64,000 nucleotides of DNA from Usnea hakonensis (GCA_013423325.1 BLJB01000067.1:297694-361693); one strand, 5' to 3'. Counted from the first letter of the stretch, positions 1 through 11,525 are shown. A program made the numbers and translations. Notes: generated by a model not told the origin, from the letters alone.

Positions 1-1975
1 AAGTTAAGCTAGAAGTAAGTCTAGGAGATAGTACTATATATATCTAACTTCGGGGTAGTTCCGGGATATATATCGGATTTATATAATTAACGATATTGAT
101 CCTATATTAGTTAGCCCTACTACTACTACTAAATCGTTAGACTATCGAGTTAATAAGTCTATAGGAGTCCTCTAGAAGTATTATTAATAGGCCTAGCTAC
201 CTTATATCCCTAAGCTTATAATTCTATCGATCTTATATATAGTTTATAACTAGGCTAGATATTAGGGGAAGGCTAGAATATTATTAAAGCTTCGTAGATA
301 TATATATTAGCCGGGATAGTCTTAGAATATTAAGCGTTACCTTACTAGATATTTAAAGTATACTCGTTATAGTCCTATAATCTATTCCTAGTTATTATAT
401 CTAGTTATTATTATAGGTTCTTTTAGACTATTTAAGATTAACTTTATAGGGCCTTTAAGAAGATTACGCCTAGAAAGCTTATTTATCCTCTATCTTATAA
501 ACTACTTTTATAGGTTTTCTATAATATTTCTAAATAAGATTATAAATATTATTAACGTTATACCCGCTCTTAAATAGGCTTTTACCTTATATACGAAGCC
601 GAAGGCTATCTATTAGGATCGCGGTTAATATTTCGAGAACTAGCCCGTAAAAGACTTCCTAAAAAGACTAGATATAGTATTCTTCTTTAGTCTATCCGGG
701 TCCTCCTAAAGTACTAGGATAATAGAGGTTAGTAATAAGATACTTAAAGATATTATATATAAAGGAAGAGATTAGGAAGATAATCTTAAAAAGTCTACTA
801 GATATACTAATTTTTAGATTATCGATTATTTAAGGTTTACCCTATATAAGATCCTAATAGGTATACTACCTACCCTAGATATATCCGAGATATAGAAGCC
901 TTTAGTAGATATTAATAGTATCTAAGTATATATAGTATCTCTAGAGAACTCTAAAGAATATAGTAGTCTAGTATAATAGTATATTACTTATTAATTAGAG
1001 CTTTAAGATTAGGTTATATAAGCCTTAATTACTAGGAAAGAGAAGGAAGTAGCTAAGTATAATTAAGATATAAAGAAAACTATATTCGCTATTAATAATT
1101 TAGTAATATTATATTAAAAGGATACTAGGAAGCTAGAACCGCGTTAGAGGGGGCCGTTTCGTATTAATAGACTAGTAAATGAAAGAGGGATATCCTATAG
1201 GCTTTAATAACTTAATAGAAGATAAATTAAAGGTATCTTCTATAGTAATTATCTAAAGAGGTTTATATCCTACTCGGGTTATTTAGTAGATCCCTTAATA
1301 GACCCCTAGTTACTCTTTTACTAGATAATCCGGAAGCCTACTAGATATACGAAGTTATATTTAAGACCCCTAAGGCCTCTATAAGAGCTACTCTATAAGA
1401 TACCCTCCGAGCCCCTATAAGACTATTATTAATCGGTAATCTATCCGATATATTATTATATAGTATTTTAGTATAGATCCCTAATAGTACCTTTAAGAGG
1501 CCTCTAAGGGAGGTTATAGTCTAGGCGTACTATTATAGGAGGCTATATCGGAATATAGATCTATCTAGAAGATCTAGAAGTTATTATAAGGGCTTTATAT
1601 TCCCTAGGAAGTTTCTCTAGGAGGTTTTAATATATATATATAGATTATATTATAGAAGGCTTCGTTATATACTAGGATTATAGAGGTATTAATAAAGTAG
1701 TATATTCTATTAATATAGTACTTATTACTTATTAGCTAGTATATAGCCGGTAGTATTATATTTCTATAAGGCCTTTACTAGGAGTAGTATAGTATATTAG
1801 GGTATCTTTATAAGATATTACTAGGTAGTTACTAGGGCTCTTATCCTATTTTTATAGGAGGCGTAATATAGTATACTAGCTTTTGCCTATAGGAGCTTTC
1901 TATAGGGCTCCTAGTAGCTTCCTTATATAGGTGGCTTAGTGATTAGTTAGTATAGTAGTATATAGTGGATCCTTC
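1..1975 (+). mobile_element. RIP-degraded Ty3/Gypsy-like retrotransposon fragment (integrase region)
   Basis: This stretch is very AT-rich, saturated with TpA, and has no long open frame. Read through its stops on the + strand it still resembles a retroviral-type integrase core. Near 435-450 there is I-N-F-I-G-P, where functional elements have Asp in place of Asn. Near 617-635 a D-R-G then F-E-N block follows, and near 724 E-V-S-N-K supplies the third acidic residue. Order and spacing fit the DDE core of Ty3/Gypsy elements. The 5' part lies outside the window. The roughly 1.2 kb after the integrase is also decayed, and I could not delimit a 3' LTR. Composition switches to ordinary genic DNA near 1975. 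Family assignment is by recognition of the integrase pattern, and the point mutations fit RIP. Confidence 0.7.
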
Positions 1976-2504
1976 TATATAGAAATATGATCATCCTTCC
2001 CACCCTCACGATCCGGATCCTAGTATTCAGTTCAGCTTACTTTACAATAATAATAACAATGGCAACACTCGACCCCTCTGACCGCTGAAAGAGGTAAAGC
2101 AAGCAATCTTTGGTAGTAACTACATCTAAGCCTCGATATCGCTCCAGCCCTTTTTGAAGCTTAAGTGCTCAAAAATTGCCTCAGATGTTCTCATTTTATT
2201 GAATGTTTGTTCATCGCTTTCAAAAAAGAAGAGGAAAGGCATCCATTCCTCGTGCTTCCCTCAATCTTCTCGAGCAAGACAACATTGCCTGCTTACGTTT
2301 TTCTCACGTAATCAGTCTCTCTCGATTTGCAGTAATCTTATGTCTCTCTACCCTGTTCAAGTCGGGCAAAACCCTTCTAAGCACCCCCTAACCGGCCGTT
2401 TTTAAAGATATTAAGAAGCTCCCAGCACATGACAAAAACATAACAACCCACGACATTTCCACATCCTCTTCCAGCTATCCACCGCGGATAAGCTCGCAGT
2501 AAAA
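1976..2504. other. Boundary and 5' flank, no gene seen
   Basis: This is the transition from the AT-rich repeat block to genic DNA, with balanced composition from about 1980. It holds only short overlapping ORFs without recognisable similarity, and it is the probable promoter and 5' UTR of the gene starting at 2505. Confidence 0.6.
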
Positions 2505-3041
2505 ATGGAGGATGCCGCACAGGGTGTCCCCCAACCCGACGCCTTTCTCCAACCAAACTACAGATCCGAAAACTCAACATCCAGCAAAGCCAAGCCACTG
2601 ACCCCCAAAACCTTCACTGGTATGGTCAACACCAGCGACGCCGCCACTGAACGTCGCTTCAAGGGAACCTTCAACGTGCTCGGAGGGTCAAGCCTGTATA
2701 ATCGTCGCCTTGAAGCCAACCTCGCACTCAGCAGGGAGGGAAATGGTGGATACGCCGAGTGGAATCGTAGGCGCCAGGAAGCTATTGATAGGGGCGAGGA
2801 TCCGAACGCGGAGTCAATTGCCAAAATAGAGGCGAGGCAGCCGGATAGCTATCTCGAGAGGACATGGAGGAAGCTGAGCGGGAAGAAGAAAACGAAGGCT
2901 TTGGAGTATGAGGCTAAGATGGCGAAGGAACAGAAGGCCATGCATACGAGGGCCAAGGCTGGCAATGGAGGAGACTTGGGGGCAGCTGAGGTGTATCAAG
3001 GTTTGGATGACAGGAAGGAAGATGATGGCATCATCAGATAA
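2505..3041 (+). CDS. Small conserved-looking hypothetical protein, 178 aa
   Basis: A single uninterrupted ORF begins at an ATG in good context (aaaaATGG). The protein is hydrophilic, with no signal peptide or membrane segment. The first 60 residues are Pro/Ser/Thr-rich. A central part contains F-K-G-T-F-N-V-L-G-G-S-S-L-Y-N-R-R-L-E-A. A charged, probably helical part (about 85-150) is rich in Lys/Glu with a K-L-S-G-K-K-K-T-K patch, and the tail is acidic. Codon use and the clean frame support a real gene. It is convergent with the ARC1-like gene, with about 116 bp between stop codons. I do not recognise a named family and assign no function. Confidence 0.7.
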   Translation: MEDAAQGVPQPDAFLQPNYRSENSTSSKAKPLTPKTFTGMVNTSDAATERRFKGTFNVLGGSSLYNRRLEANLALSREGNGGYAEWNRRRQEAIDRGEDPNAESIAKIEARQPDSYLERTWRKLSGKKKTKALEYEAKMAKEQKAMHTRAKAGNGGDLGAAEVYQGLDDRKEDDGIIR

Positions 3042-3157
3042 GGCGACTTGCACTTCTGCCAGCGACATGCAAGTCTAAATATTGTGAGGACACACAGGGT
3101 ACTGCAGCGTTGTGAGCAGGTTATTGGGTATATAACTGACTGAATTGCTTTATGGCT

Positions 3158-4486
3158 TTATCGCACCACCGCTCCTCTAAGGCTCTTCACTGTGCACTTC
3201 CCTCCACTTTTCGTCATCAACGCCTTGATCCCCTTTCCCTTGTTCCCATCTATGTCAGCTTCCACTCCACCCGCGTCGAATCCCACCTCTAGGGCCTTGG
3301 TCGTCGTGAAACCGGGCTGCAAGCTCTCGAAGATTCTTCGTTTTGGATTGAGAACTTCCTGAGGCTCGCCGACCCACCCGTCAAAGCAAACTCTCTCACC
3401 GGCGACCGTTCCTTCGGGAGGGCTGACCAACTCCACCGGGCCTCTATGAGAATCCTCTTCGCCCTCCGTTAGCCTTGGTGATGCGGCCAAGACCATAGCA
3501 GCAGACTTCACGCCCCTCATTGTCACAGGCTTGAGATTACAAACAGCTATTATCTTCCTTCCCTGCATCTCTTCCAGCGGTACCAGCCCGTTCAGCCCAG
3601 AGCATACAGTACGTACGACCTGACCTTCATACTCCGAGGTATTTTCAGTACCTGGAGGGTCTCCGCAGGCTATTGTAGAAACATAAAGAGAATCGGCGTT
3701 AGGATGCTGGATAGCTTTAAGAATGTGGCCGACGCGGAGATCTATAAGATGTGGGGAGAGGGGTGTCTCTTTTGGCGATTGCTTGGCGGGTTTGGGAGCT
3801 TTCTCTCGCTTCTCCTTCTTGCTGGTTTGGGGGGCGGCGCCATCAGCCATTGCTGGTTTCGATTGCGATTCCGACACTTGCGCTATTTCCTTGCGGTCTT
3901 TACCCTTGCCTACCGCTAATTGCGTCTGCCCATCTGCAGCTGCAGCCTCAGCTTTCTCCTTTTTTTTGCGCCCTTTCTCCTCCTTGGAATCTATAGGCTT
4001 GTGTACGAATTTAACGTCGTCAACATCTACATTGACCTTGTCATCTGCTGAGAGTGACAAGCCAAATAACGGGGCGTTCTGCACAAAGTCGATATAGCGT
4101 ACGATGTGATGGTAACCATGTTCCCCAGTCCGTTCCTCGACACTCCATGACTTCACTGCCTGGACTAATCGGTGAAACATGGCTGCGTCTGCTATTGAAG
4201 GCTTGCTGCCGAGTAAAGTTGTGCGAGTGGAGAGATGGACGTTAAGTGAGCCCAGACGTTCAGCATGTTTTGCTTCGTCTTCGTCAAATGCAGTAAGATG
4301 AGATGATGCAGTCAGCCATTGTGAGATCTCAACCTTCTCATTGTCGGTATAGGAGATGTCAGGGTAGAGCTGGTGGGAGGTGGTGCTAGACAGATCTGCT
4401 TCCGATGTAGTGGTTGGTACTGTAGAAGGAAAGGAGGAATGCAGAAAGGCGACAAGATCTTTTGGGGAGGATATTGAGGTCGACAT
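3158..4486 (-). CDS. ARC1: ARC1/AIMP1-like tRNA-binding aminoacylation cofactor, 442 aa
   Basis: In yeast, Arc1 binds tRNA and holds methionyl- and glutamyl-tRNA synthetases in a cytosolic complex. Three parts are visible. Residues 1 to about 140 are GST-C-like and helical (I-A-D-A-A-M-F-H-R-L, the usual synthetase docking module). Residues about 165-240 are a Lys/Ala/Glu-rich linker. Residues 243-442 are an EMAP-II-type tRNA-binding OB domain (I-D-L-R-V-G-H-I, H-P-N-A-D-S-L-Y, V-C-S-G-L, C-N-L-K-P-V-T-M-R-G-V-K-S). The frame stays open upstream to 4669. I chose the ATG at 4486 because the extra 61 residues are basic and look like translated 5' UTR. Use of the upstream start, which could act as a targeting extension, cannot be excluded. 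No intron is needed. Confidence 0.88.
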   Translation of the reverse strand: MSTSISSPKDLVAFLHSSFPSTVPTTTSEADLSSTTSHQLYPDISYTDNEKVEISQWLTASSHLTAFDEDEAKHAERLGSLNVHLSTRTTLLGSKPSIADAAMFHRLVQAVKSWSVEERTGEHGYHHIVRYIDFVQNAPLFGLSLSADDKVNVDVDDVKFVHKPIDSKEEKGRKKKEKAEAAAADGQTQLAVGKGKDRKEIAQVSESQSKPAMADGAAPQTSKKEKREKAPKPAKQSPKETPLSPHLIDLRVGHILKAIQHPNADSLYVSTIACGDPPGTENTSEYEGQVVRTVCSGLNGLVPLEEMQGRKIIAVCNLKPVTMRGVKSAAMVLAASPRLTEGEEDSHRGPVELVSPPEGTVAGERVCFDGWVGEPQEVLNPKRRIFESLQPGFTTTKALEVGFDAGGVEADIDGNKGKGIKALMTKSGGKCTVKSLRGAVVR

Positions 4487-5879
4487 GGAGTTGAAGGTAA
4501 ATGATAACGTCGTTTTCAGAGGAAAATTTGCCCGAGGCACTAAGATTCGTGGGTCCCAACGTCGAAGCTGGCGAGGGAGGGCTCTCAACAGTTCCAGGCT
4601 CGTGTATCTTCCAAAGGTGCACGTGTATTTACTTGTTCTTCTGCGAGGAAAATGAAAGAGCGACGTCAATCGACCTCATTCCTAAGCGAGCCTTGGCACA
4701 TCAAGAAAATTCTATTGTCTACAACATTCAGTCTACAGAAAGGCACGTATGTGGATTTCAACAGTAGAGTTGTATCGGAGGTCAGTACAGTGTGTCCAGA
4801 AGCGTCTCGGTTGCTTATCTTCAATTGTTCTGGGTGTGATTGGGTTATTACTGGAGAGGAAATTGTGTTCCCTAGAGTTTCGACATATACTACGCCCAGA
4901 ACCCATCAAATAAGACTCTCCTCGTTTTGTCGAGCACCATACGCCCTTCAATACGCTGCTTCTCCTGATTTTATTGTGAGAGCTGTTGGTCGAATATATT
5001 GGAAGGATCTTGCTTGTTGGCAGTCAGAAGAAATCTGACGTTAGCACCGGGCATGGAAAAATGTCAGTTCTCCGGACGCCTTCATGGATATCCCTTGTAA
5101 GGCAAGCAGAGAATGGTTTGCGTAGACCGTCTGTGGCAAATCCATGACTGTAAAAACGGCATCGATGCATTATCTTCTCGGTCCAAGATCGTTTTCTGTT
5201 ATGAGTCGAGCCAAATGTAGGAAATGGTCAAACCGTCACGACCAATGGAGACATCGGCCTGGCGCGCTGGCACTCGAAAACTGTTCTCTGATATGGTCCG
5301 AGGGGCCGTAGGTCAAGAGTATTCACAGGTGTCGATTCGTTCCACCCAGGTCTCGTACATAACTTGTTCTGTTCGTACGGAATATGCAATCAAGAAAGTG
5401 ATGACAGCTGGACCCTTCATCAAATACATGTTCATCGAAGGCGTTGTGAAGCTATATTGAGACGTTCTCAGGCCATTCTCAGATGGATGCCTAGCCCATC
5501 AAATCCGCAGCCTTTTGTTCGATGAGAGCGAGGGAGCTCTCCGCAAGACCTCCTCTGCCGGTTGGGGAAGTCGAGAGGTCAACAATTTTGGCGTGCGGCC
5601 GTTGTACTTTATCCGCTGAACTACTAAAAGAACACTTTTCTAGATCATTATATGTTAGCAAGGTACACAAGGATATTGAAAACGAACGTTCGATTGTGTT
5701 GATTGTTAACGTTGCTATTTGAGACATCCTTCCAATCCTTGCTTGAGTATTTACGGTGAGCCTTGATGAATTAAGTATGTACACAATGGCCAATCTACTT
5801 ATTAATTCTTGCCACTTTTCCCATGTCTGATATCGATAGAAAACGATCAATAAACGCGGAAGCAGCGAGAGCTGCAAAA
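4487..5879. other. Intergenic region, no convincing gene
   Basis: About 1.39 kb lie between the ARC1-like start and the CHO2 stop. Only short ORFs occur on both strands, overlapping each other and resembling nothing I recognise. It should contain the ARC1 promoter and the CHO2 3' UTR. Confidence 0.6.
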
Positions 5880-8800
5880 TCAATATCCTGATTCTGTAGG
5901 CGTAGTTTTACCACGAGAAAGGGACATGTAAGGTTCCTGGTCCATGCATTGTCAGCCAAGTATATATAGAGCAGAAAAGAAAATTGAATACTGACCAATA
6001 CCTTCTTGGCGTTGCAGACTCGCCAAGATAGATTGCGAACGTTACCGTCAGCTTGGACAACCTCGGGGGCAAATTCGATCCCGAACCTGAGCACTAATAA
6101 GTATATGACCCGTAGCGTTTGTTTAGAGCCAAAAGTGACTCACATTTGGTGCACCGCAAAGACCACTCTCTTTGCGAATTTCTCGTCCCTCTCTATCTGC
6201 CCGCCAAAGGACTCGTCCACAGTAGAAGGGGCGATATCTGGATCTCTGTCAAGGCAATTCCTTATAAGCTGTAGCAAAGCCTCTTCCACAGCCCCGCGGA
6301 TCGATCCATTTGCATCGACCTCAACGTCGTCCTCATCGAACAACTTGATCCTTGTCTCGAATGGTGTTGAGATGGCCATGACATTATGCTTTCCATTGTG
6401 ATGATACCTAAATTCGAAGACCCCCGTGGTCCACCACAGCTTGTCCCCTGAAAATTCCATCTCGCCGGAATAATAATCTTTAGTCTCCCCATCTTTACGT
6501 TCGGCGCCTGATACTCGGGTATCACTTACGAGAATGCCTCGATCTGAGATTATGGAACCATATTGATCTTTATTTGTCGCCACCCATCGCCCTTGGGAAG
6601 AGACCCGGGTAGAGTCCCGCGAAGCATGATCTACGACCATATACAGACCTACCCAGTCCTTCTTACTATGATTCAAGGGCGCCGTCCATCGCACTTTGAT
6701 GGGTGCACCATATTCAAAGCTCAAAGTCTTGAATGACGAGCGCTGCACGGGTCTAGCCTGAATATGGTTCCCGCCTATGTACTTCGTAGAGGATGTTGAG
6801 GCAGTGCCTTCGATCTCCAACGAGTACTCGTTTGGGTCATAGCCAGCGAGATCTGGCGCTACTCTAGTGATGCTGAAGCGTGTAGGATGTTTGAGTATAG
6901 TGGTTGAGTCCTTTACGAAAAGGTTCACGCCTGCTGCAATCTTGGGACGAGCGGCATCGATAAAGTCCTCAAATGAATCGATTGTTCCTTCGAGCATCTT
7001 GTCGACACTACCTCGCCACTGAAACAGATGTGGAGGTAGCGATCGCTTGAGGCTTTTGACCAATCCAGATTCTCGGCGCAGGCTCTGGCCGTACAGTTTC
7101 TGCATATGTGGCCGTTCAACAAGCTGGATAAACGCAAGGGTTAAGACATGGCTGAGCAGGGCCAAAGAGAAGATTGCGCTGCTCCTAGTGATTAGCGCAG
7201 CACCCCAAACACCGGCTAGTCCTATCACTCGTTCTGGATTGTTGAGGTAGCGGTAGATACCACTGTATGTCAATTTTGGCGAATGGTCAAAGAAGAAATC
7301 CCCAAAGAACCAGCCAAATTCACCTAGTGAAGCGTAGATGCTGATTGCCGTCCAAACTTGCAAAGCCACCAAGCTGATACCCACCACGTGCTTCAGAAGG
7401 ACGAGGCCATGCTCCCAATCTTGCGGAAGCGAGTACATCTTCCATGATGCGGCTACGAAGCTTGCATAGCACAACGTCATGGAGAGATGGTACGTTCCTT
7501 TCCATTGGCGCCAGGCTTCTTCCGTGCTCTCACCGTATTTGAGAAAGTGGCGCGTCCATCTCTTTTTCGATGACTGTCGGTTGAGTAAATATCCCACCCC
7601 CATCGAATACCACAGACGCCACAGTGCTGCGTTGATAACAAATAATCCCTGATAAAAGGGAGTTGAGGGAGTCAAGACCACTAAGGCGAAGATGTAAAAT
7701 TGTAGGAGAATGACCGAGATATCGGTAACTCGGTGCAGGTCAATGTTCTTGAGCCCGATGAGATTATGAACCGGCGAAGGCTGGTTTGCGGAGGCCAGTG
7801 GTGGTGCATTATATTCCTGGTTAGCGTCCGCATACTGATTGTCGACATGATCAGACTCCGGCTGTGAATCAGATTGGAGTTTTTTCGGCGGGAGAGAATT
7901 GTATGTCTTCTCAATATGGGGGTTTTCCACAAACACTAGGAATACGAATTGAGCAGCGTGGGCAATGATGGATATGAAGAGGACCTTATAGCTGGCCGCT
8001 ATGAGGGAAATTCCGTAGTAGCCAGCGTATCCGACCGAGTACATGGGGTGAGGAGCCATTTCGAAGACGCCATCGAATGTCAGTTCCTGATCGATCAGAT
8101 AGAAAAAGTCTCCCCAGTACCACGCATAGTCTTTGACTACTCGATGAGCGTCAAGCTTTACCCAAACATTGAAGCCAAACAGTCCCCAGCCGGTAGTCCA
8201 GCGTAGAATAGTGAGTGCCGATTTTTCATCAGCAGGTCGACCACCACATGCAATAGCGAACAGGACATAAGACACGAAATCACACATCAGAATGAGATCG
8301 ACCACACGCCGAAAGACAAGCCAGGTATTGTACTCAATGGGCGCATCCTCAAATTTGTAATCATGAGGTATCTTGGTCTCCATCTCCCGCTTCAAGATAC
8401 GGTACAGCATTGGATAAGGATTATCACCTTTTTTAGGATCACTAAAGATCTTCGATCTCTTCGCCCACGCTACCAATTTCAAATGGCAGGATTGGAGAAG
8501 AAGTAAATAGCCAATGCCGACGTTGTAGCATGCTCGCCAGAAGAGGAAGACGAGGGCGAAGACCGGTATCCTGAATGGGGCCGGTAAAAGAAAAAGCGTT
8601 GCAATGTGTACACCCAAGACAGCAAGGACCACGAGGTCTGAGATATTCTTTGGCTGACTTGGTGAGAGAAGTTGAGATACCATATCATGGGTCTGAGGAA
8701 CAATGAATACTGTTGCGGTTCAGTGTTAGCTATAATGAACTCGTTTTCCAAGGTCGTACAGATCCTAGGAGTCCTTGCCACTACAAAGCGACGGACATGG

Positions 8801-8958
8801 TCAGATATATTTAAACAGCCAGCTGGCTTACCTGTTCCATCTGGAGTCCTGCCATAAGTTTTCTCATCCATACTTTCTTCCGAATGCGACTGTATTTCGC
8901 CATGTTGGTCTTTACTTGGCTCCTTCGGCCTTCGGTCCCGCAGTCCATTTCCGTCCAT
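5880..8958 (-). CDS. CHO2: Phosphatidylethanolamine N-methyltransferase, 946 aa
   Basis: Cho2 is the ER membrane enzyme that uses S-adenosylmethionine for the first methylation of phosphatidylethanolamine toward phosphatidylcholine. Exons: 8958-8832, 8709-6144, 6086-5996, 5936-5880. Introns are 122, 57 and 59 bp, phases agree, and the last donor is GTCAGT. The protein has a soluble N-terminus ending G-R-T-P-D-G-T, then two related multi-span methyltransferase halves. These show family motifs A-P-H-P-M-Y-S-V-G-Y-A-G and V-E-N-P-H-I-E-K in the first half, and N-N-P-E-R-V-I-G and V-E-R-P-H-M-Q-K in the second. A soluble C-terminal region of about 330 residues follows and ends with F-G-I-E-F-A-P-E-V-V-Q. 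Length is typical of fungal Cho2. The ATG at 8958 was chosen because the first exon then matches the family N-terminus. It is divergent from NBP35. Confidence 0.93.
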
Positions 8959-9729
8959 TGGCTTGGCCGTACGCGCTCTTGACGGGCCTTGAATGGTATA
9001 GACAGGCCAGACCGAGGTAGACCTTCAAGTTTCTTTGATCGAGTAGTATCGCAACATGTGTTACAGACGAGGCTTTTGATGCTCGCAATATGAGGGCGGG
9101 AATGAGCGACTTGACTCAGAGAGCTTAAGGATGATCTCGAGGGCAATGCCCGAAAGTGTTAAGATGTAAGCGGAGAGGGAAAAGGGAGGAAGGCAATTGG
9201 CGTGTTGAAGCCATTTGCACGTCGAGAAATTCGCGGTTGTTGCAGGTTTTCGGTAAAAGTGGTGGGGGCGTTAACAAAGGTATGACGTTGACCTTTTTTT
9301 TCCCCTTTCAATTGGGCTACACACGACGACAGAACCCGACAAGGATTCCATTGTGTGGGGACAAATAGACAAGGTCATGAAGATGTCATATTTTGCAGCA
9401 TAGATGAAGGTAGTTGCAAGAAAGGAAAAAGTTGAAGGGAATCAACATATTCAATTGCACATCGCGCTTCTTTATCAGTTTATCAGGCACCTTTCCCTTC
9501 AGTCCTTACCTAAGTAAGTATATTTGATAGGGGAGTCCTCCGCCCGGTAAGTTAAATTAACGTTTAGCCGTGGCATGCCGTTTCTGGCCTTGCAGCACTG
9601 CAGCCTTACAAATCTTAACTTGCCCTTCACCTACAACAGAAGCAAGACAAACAAAACATATATCCTTTTTGCCATGCATCTTGACACAACTCTTCCTCAT
9701 AAATTCCTCTTTCACACATTTTACAAATC
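8959..9729. promoter_or_regulatory. Shared divergent promoter region CHO2 / NBP35
   Basis: A 771-bp gap separates two oppositely oriented start codons, so it must hold both promoters and 5' UTRs. Pyrimidine runs occur near 9295-9312, and a CT/CA-rich stretch precedes the NBP35 ATG. I see no long ORF and cannot name a transcription factor site. Confidence 0.55.
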
Positions 9730-10749
9730 ATGTCTTCCAATACGGCAACCACGCTCGAAGAGCCAATCCAGGTTGATCTCTCCGCCCCTCTGAAGAACCA
9801 CCCCTCCCTCATTGCTCCCGAACCGGAACATTGCCCAGGGCCAGAGTCTAAATTTGCAGGTCAAGGTGATGCTTGCGCAGGCTGTCCCAACCAGACCATC
9901 TGCGCTTCTACTCCGAAAGGACCCGATCCGGACATCCCTCTCATCACCTCCCGTCTCTCAGGCATCAAACACAAAATCTTGGTTCTAAGTGGCAAGGGCG
10001 GGGTTGGGAAATCCACCTTCACGACGATGCTTGCACATGCTTTTGCTGCAGACCAAAGCAATATCGTCGGTATCATGGATACCGATGTCTGCGGACCTAG
10101 TATTCCAAAAATGATGGGTGTGGAGGCTGAGACTATTCATGTCAGCAATGCTGGGTGGAGTCCGGTATGGGTGGCGGACAATTTGGGGGTGATGAGCATT
10201 CAATTCATGCTGCCATCGAGAGACGATGCCGTAATCTGGCGAGGCCCTAAGAAGAACGGATTGATCAAGCAATTCCTGAAAGATGTCGAATGGGGCGAAA
10301 TGGACTATCTGCTTGTGGATACACCCCCTGGAACGAGCGACGAGCATCTAAGCGTCAACTCTTATTTGAAAGAATCCGGAGTCGATGGCGCCATGGTAGT
10401 GACAACGCCACAGGAGGTCAGCCTCCTGGATGTACGGAAAGAGATCGATTTTTGCAGGAAGGCAGGTATTAAAGTACTGGGTGTCGTTGAGAATATGTCC
10501 GGCTTCGTGTGTCCAAGCTGCAAACATCAGAATCAGATCTTCAAAGCCACGACTGGTGGGGCAAGGAAGCTGGCCAAAGAGACAGGTATTTCCTTCCTTG
10601 GGGCTGTCCCTTTAGACCCTAGAATCGGAATGGCATGCGATTATGGAGAGAGCTTTTTCGACAACTTCCCCGACAGTCCAGCTTGTGCGGCTCTGCGAAG
10701 GGTAGTGAAAAGGGTTCAAGAAGAGGCTCATAGCAATACACCGCCCTGA
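9730..10749 (+). CDS. NBP35: Cytosolic Fe-S cluster assembly P-loop ATPase NBP35, 339 aa
   Basis: Nbp35, with Cfd1, forms the scaffold of the cytosolic iron-sulfur protein assembly machinery. It binds Fe-S clusters and passes them to cytosolic and nuclear apoproteins. The N-terminal cluster motif has Cys35, Cys49, Cys52 and Cys58, which distinguishes Nbp35 from Cfd1. The deviant Walker A/P-loop (S-G-K-G-G-V-G-K-S) is at residues 87-95. D-T-P-P-G-T-S-D-E-H is the switch/Walker B region. The C-terminal C-P-S-C (Cys261, Cys264) is the bridging cluster site. The gene is intronless, full length, and starts at an ATG preceded by a short AT/CT-rich leader. Confidence 0.96.
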   Translation: MSSNTATTLEEPIQVDLSAPLKNHPSLIAPEPEHCPGPESKFAGQGDACAGCPNQTICASTPKGPDPDIPLITSRLSGIKHKILVLSGKGGVGKSTFTTMLAHAFAADQSNIVGIMDTDVCGPSIPKMMGVEAETIHVSNAGWSPVWVADNLGVMSIQFMLPSRDDAVIWRGPKKNGLIKQFLKDVEWGEMDYLLVDTPPGTSDEHLSVNSYLKESGVDGAMVVTTPQEVSLLDVRKEIDFCRKAGIKVLGVVENMSGFVCPSCKHQNQIFKATTGGARKLAKETGISFLGAVPLDPRIGMACDYGESFFDNFPDSPACAALRRVVKRVQEEAHSNTPP

Positions 10750-11115
10750 GGCAAGGGTTTTGATTTTCAAGTAATACGTCCACAGATTATTCGCCATTTA
10801 CATGGAGCGTACATTTGCAAGACGACGTTCTGGCTAAGTAGAGATAATCATTTTATTGGAAAGCTTGATTTCTTCCTGTTCAGTTTATTTGAGAAAAAAG
10901 TGTAGGGAGCCAATTATATGATCGTATTCGATCTATCCGGCGCTAAAACACACTCTAAATAGGCTTTATACCCGAATAGGAAAGTCTTAAGAACTTTTCT
11001 TCTCTAAATCTTTTTTACTTTGATTCCTTTTCTTCTACATATAATATGATAATAATATAAAGACGTAGAATTATAGAGTAAATAATGCACTTTCAAATGA
11101 TATTTCATATGGAAA
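10750..11115. other. NBP35 3' flank with a small AT-rich, RIP-like patch
   Basis: After the NBP35 stop comes ordinary 3' flank. From about 10920 to 11090 composition becomes AT-rich with RIP-like wording. This is probably a small decayed repeat. No gene is seen. Confidence 0.5.
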
Positions 11116-11525
11116 AGGGGGGTTTCAGGGGGTCTCCCCCTGAGAAAAAGAAGAAATCAGTGGATTTTGGGAGTAGATCTGGGAGAGAAGGGGGGTTTCA
11201 GGGGGTCTCCCCATGAGAAAAAGAAGAAATCAGTGGATTTGAGAGAGAAGAGGGGGGTTTTAGGGGGTCTCCCCCTAGGAAATAGAAGAAATCAGTGGAT
11301 TTGGGAGTAGATCTGGGAGAGAAGGGGGGTTTCAGGGGGTCTCCCCCTGAGAAAAAGAAGAAATTAGTGGATTTGGAAGTAGATTAGGGAGTAGATTTGG
11401 GAGAAAAATCAGTGGATTTGGGAGTGGATTTGGGAGTAGATCTGGGAGAGAAGGGGGGTTTCAGGGGGTCTCCCCCTAAGAAAAAGAAAAATCAGTGGAT
11501 TTAGGAGTGGATTTAGAAGGCCTCA
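11116..11525. repeat. G-rich variable minisatellite, about five core copies
   Basis: A core of six G's, TTTCA, five G's, TCT and a run of C's recurs at about 11118, 11189, 11251, 11323 and 11452. The spacers contain A-rich GAGAAAAAGAAG, ATCAGTGGATTTG and GGAGTAGATCTGGGAGAGAAG. Spacing is 62-74 bp except for the last interval of about 129 bp, where the spacer itself is duplicated. Within each core a G-run lies next to a C-run (GGGGG-TCT-CCCC), so each copy could fold as a tight hairpin. The repeat lies in the convergent 3' interval between NBP35 and the secreted-protein gene and shows no coding potential. Confidence 0.9.

Noticed and set aside
4487..4669. 61-residue upstream extension of the ARC1-like protein
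   Set aside because: It is open and starts with ATG, but the sequence is basic and low in similarity to the family. The internal ATG at 4486 matches the usual start. It is kept as an alternative only.
4652..5038. 128-codon + strand ORF next to the ARC1-like gene
   Set aside because: It lies over the ARC1 promoter and 5' end, has no recognisable features, and coding bias is poor by eye.
11116..11525. CRISPR-like array
   Set aside because: Spacers are themselves repeated and variable in number, the units are G-rich, and the setting is a eukaryotic genome. It is a minisatellite.
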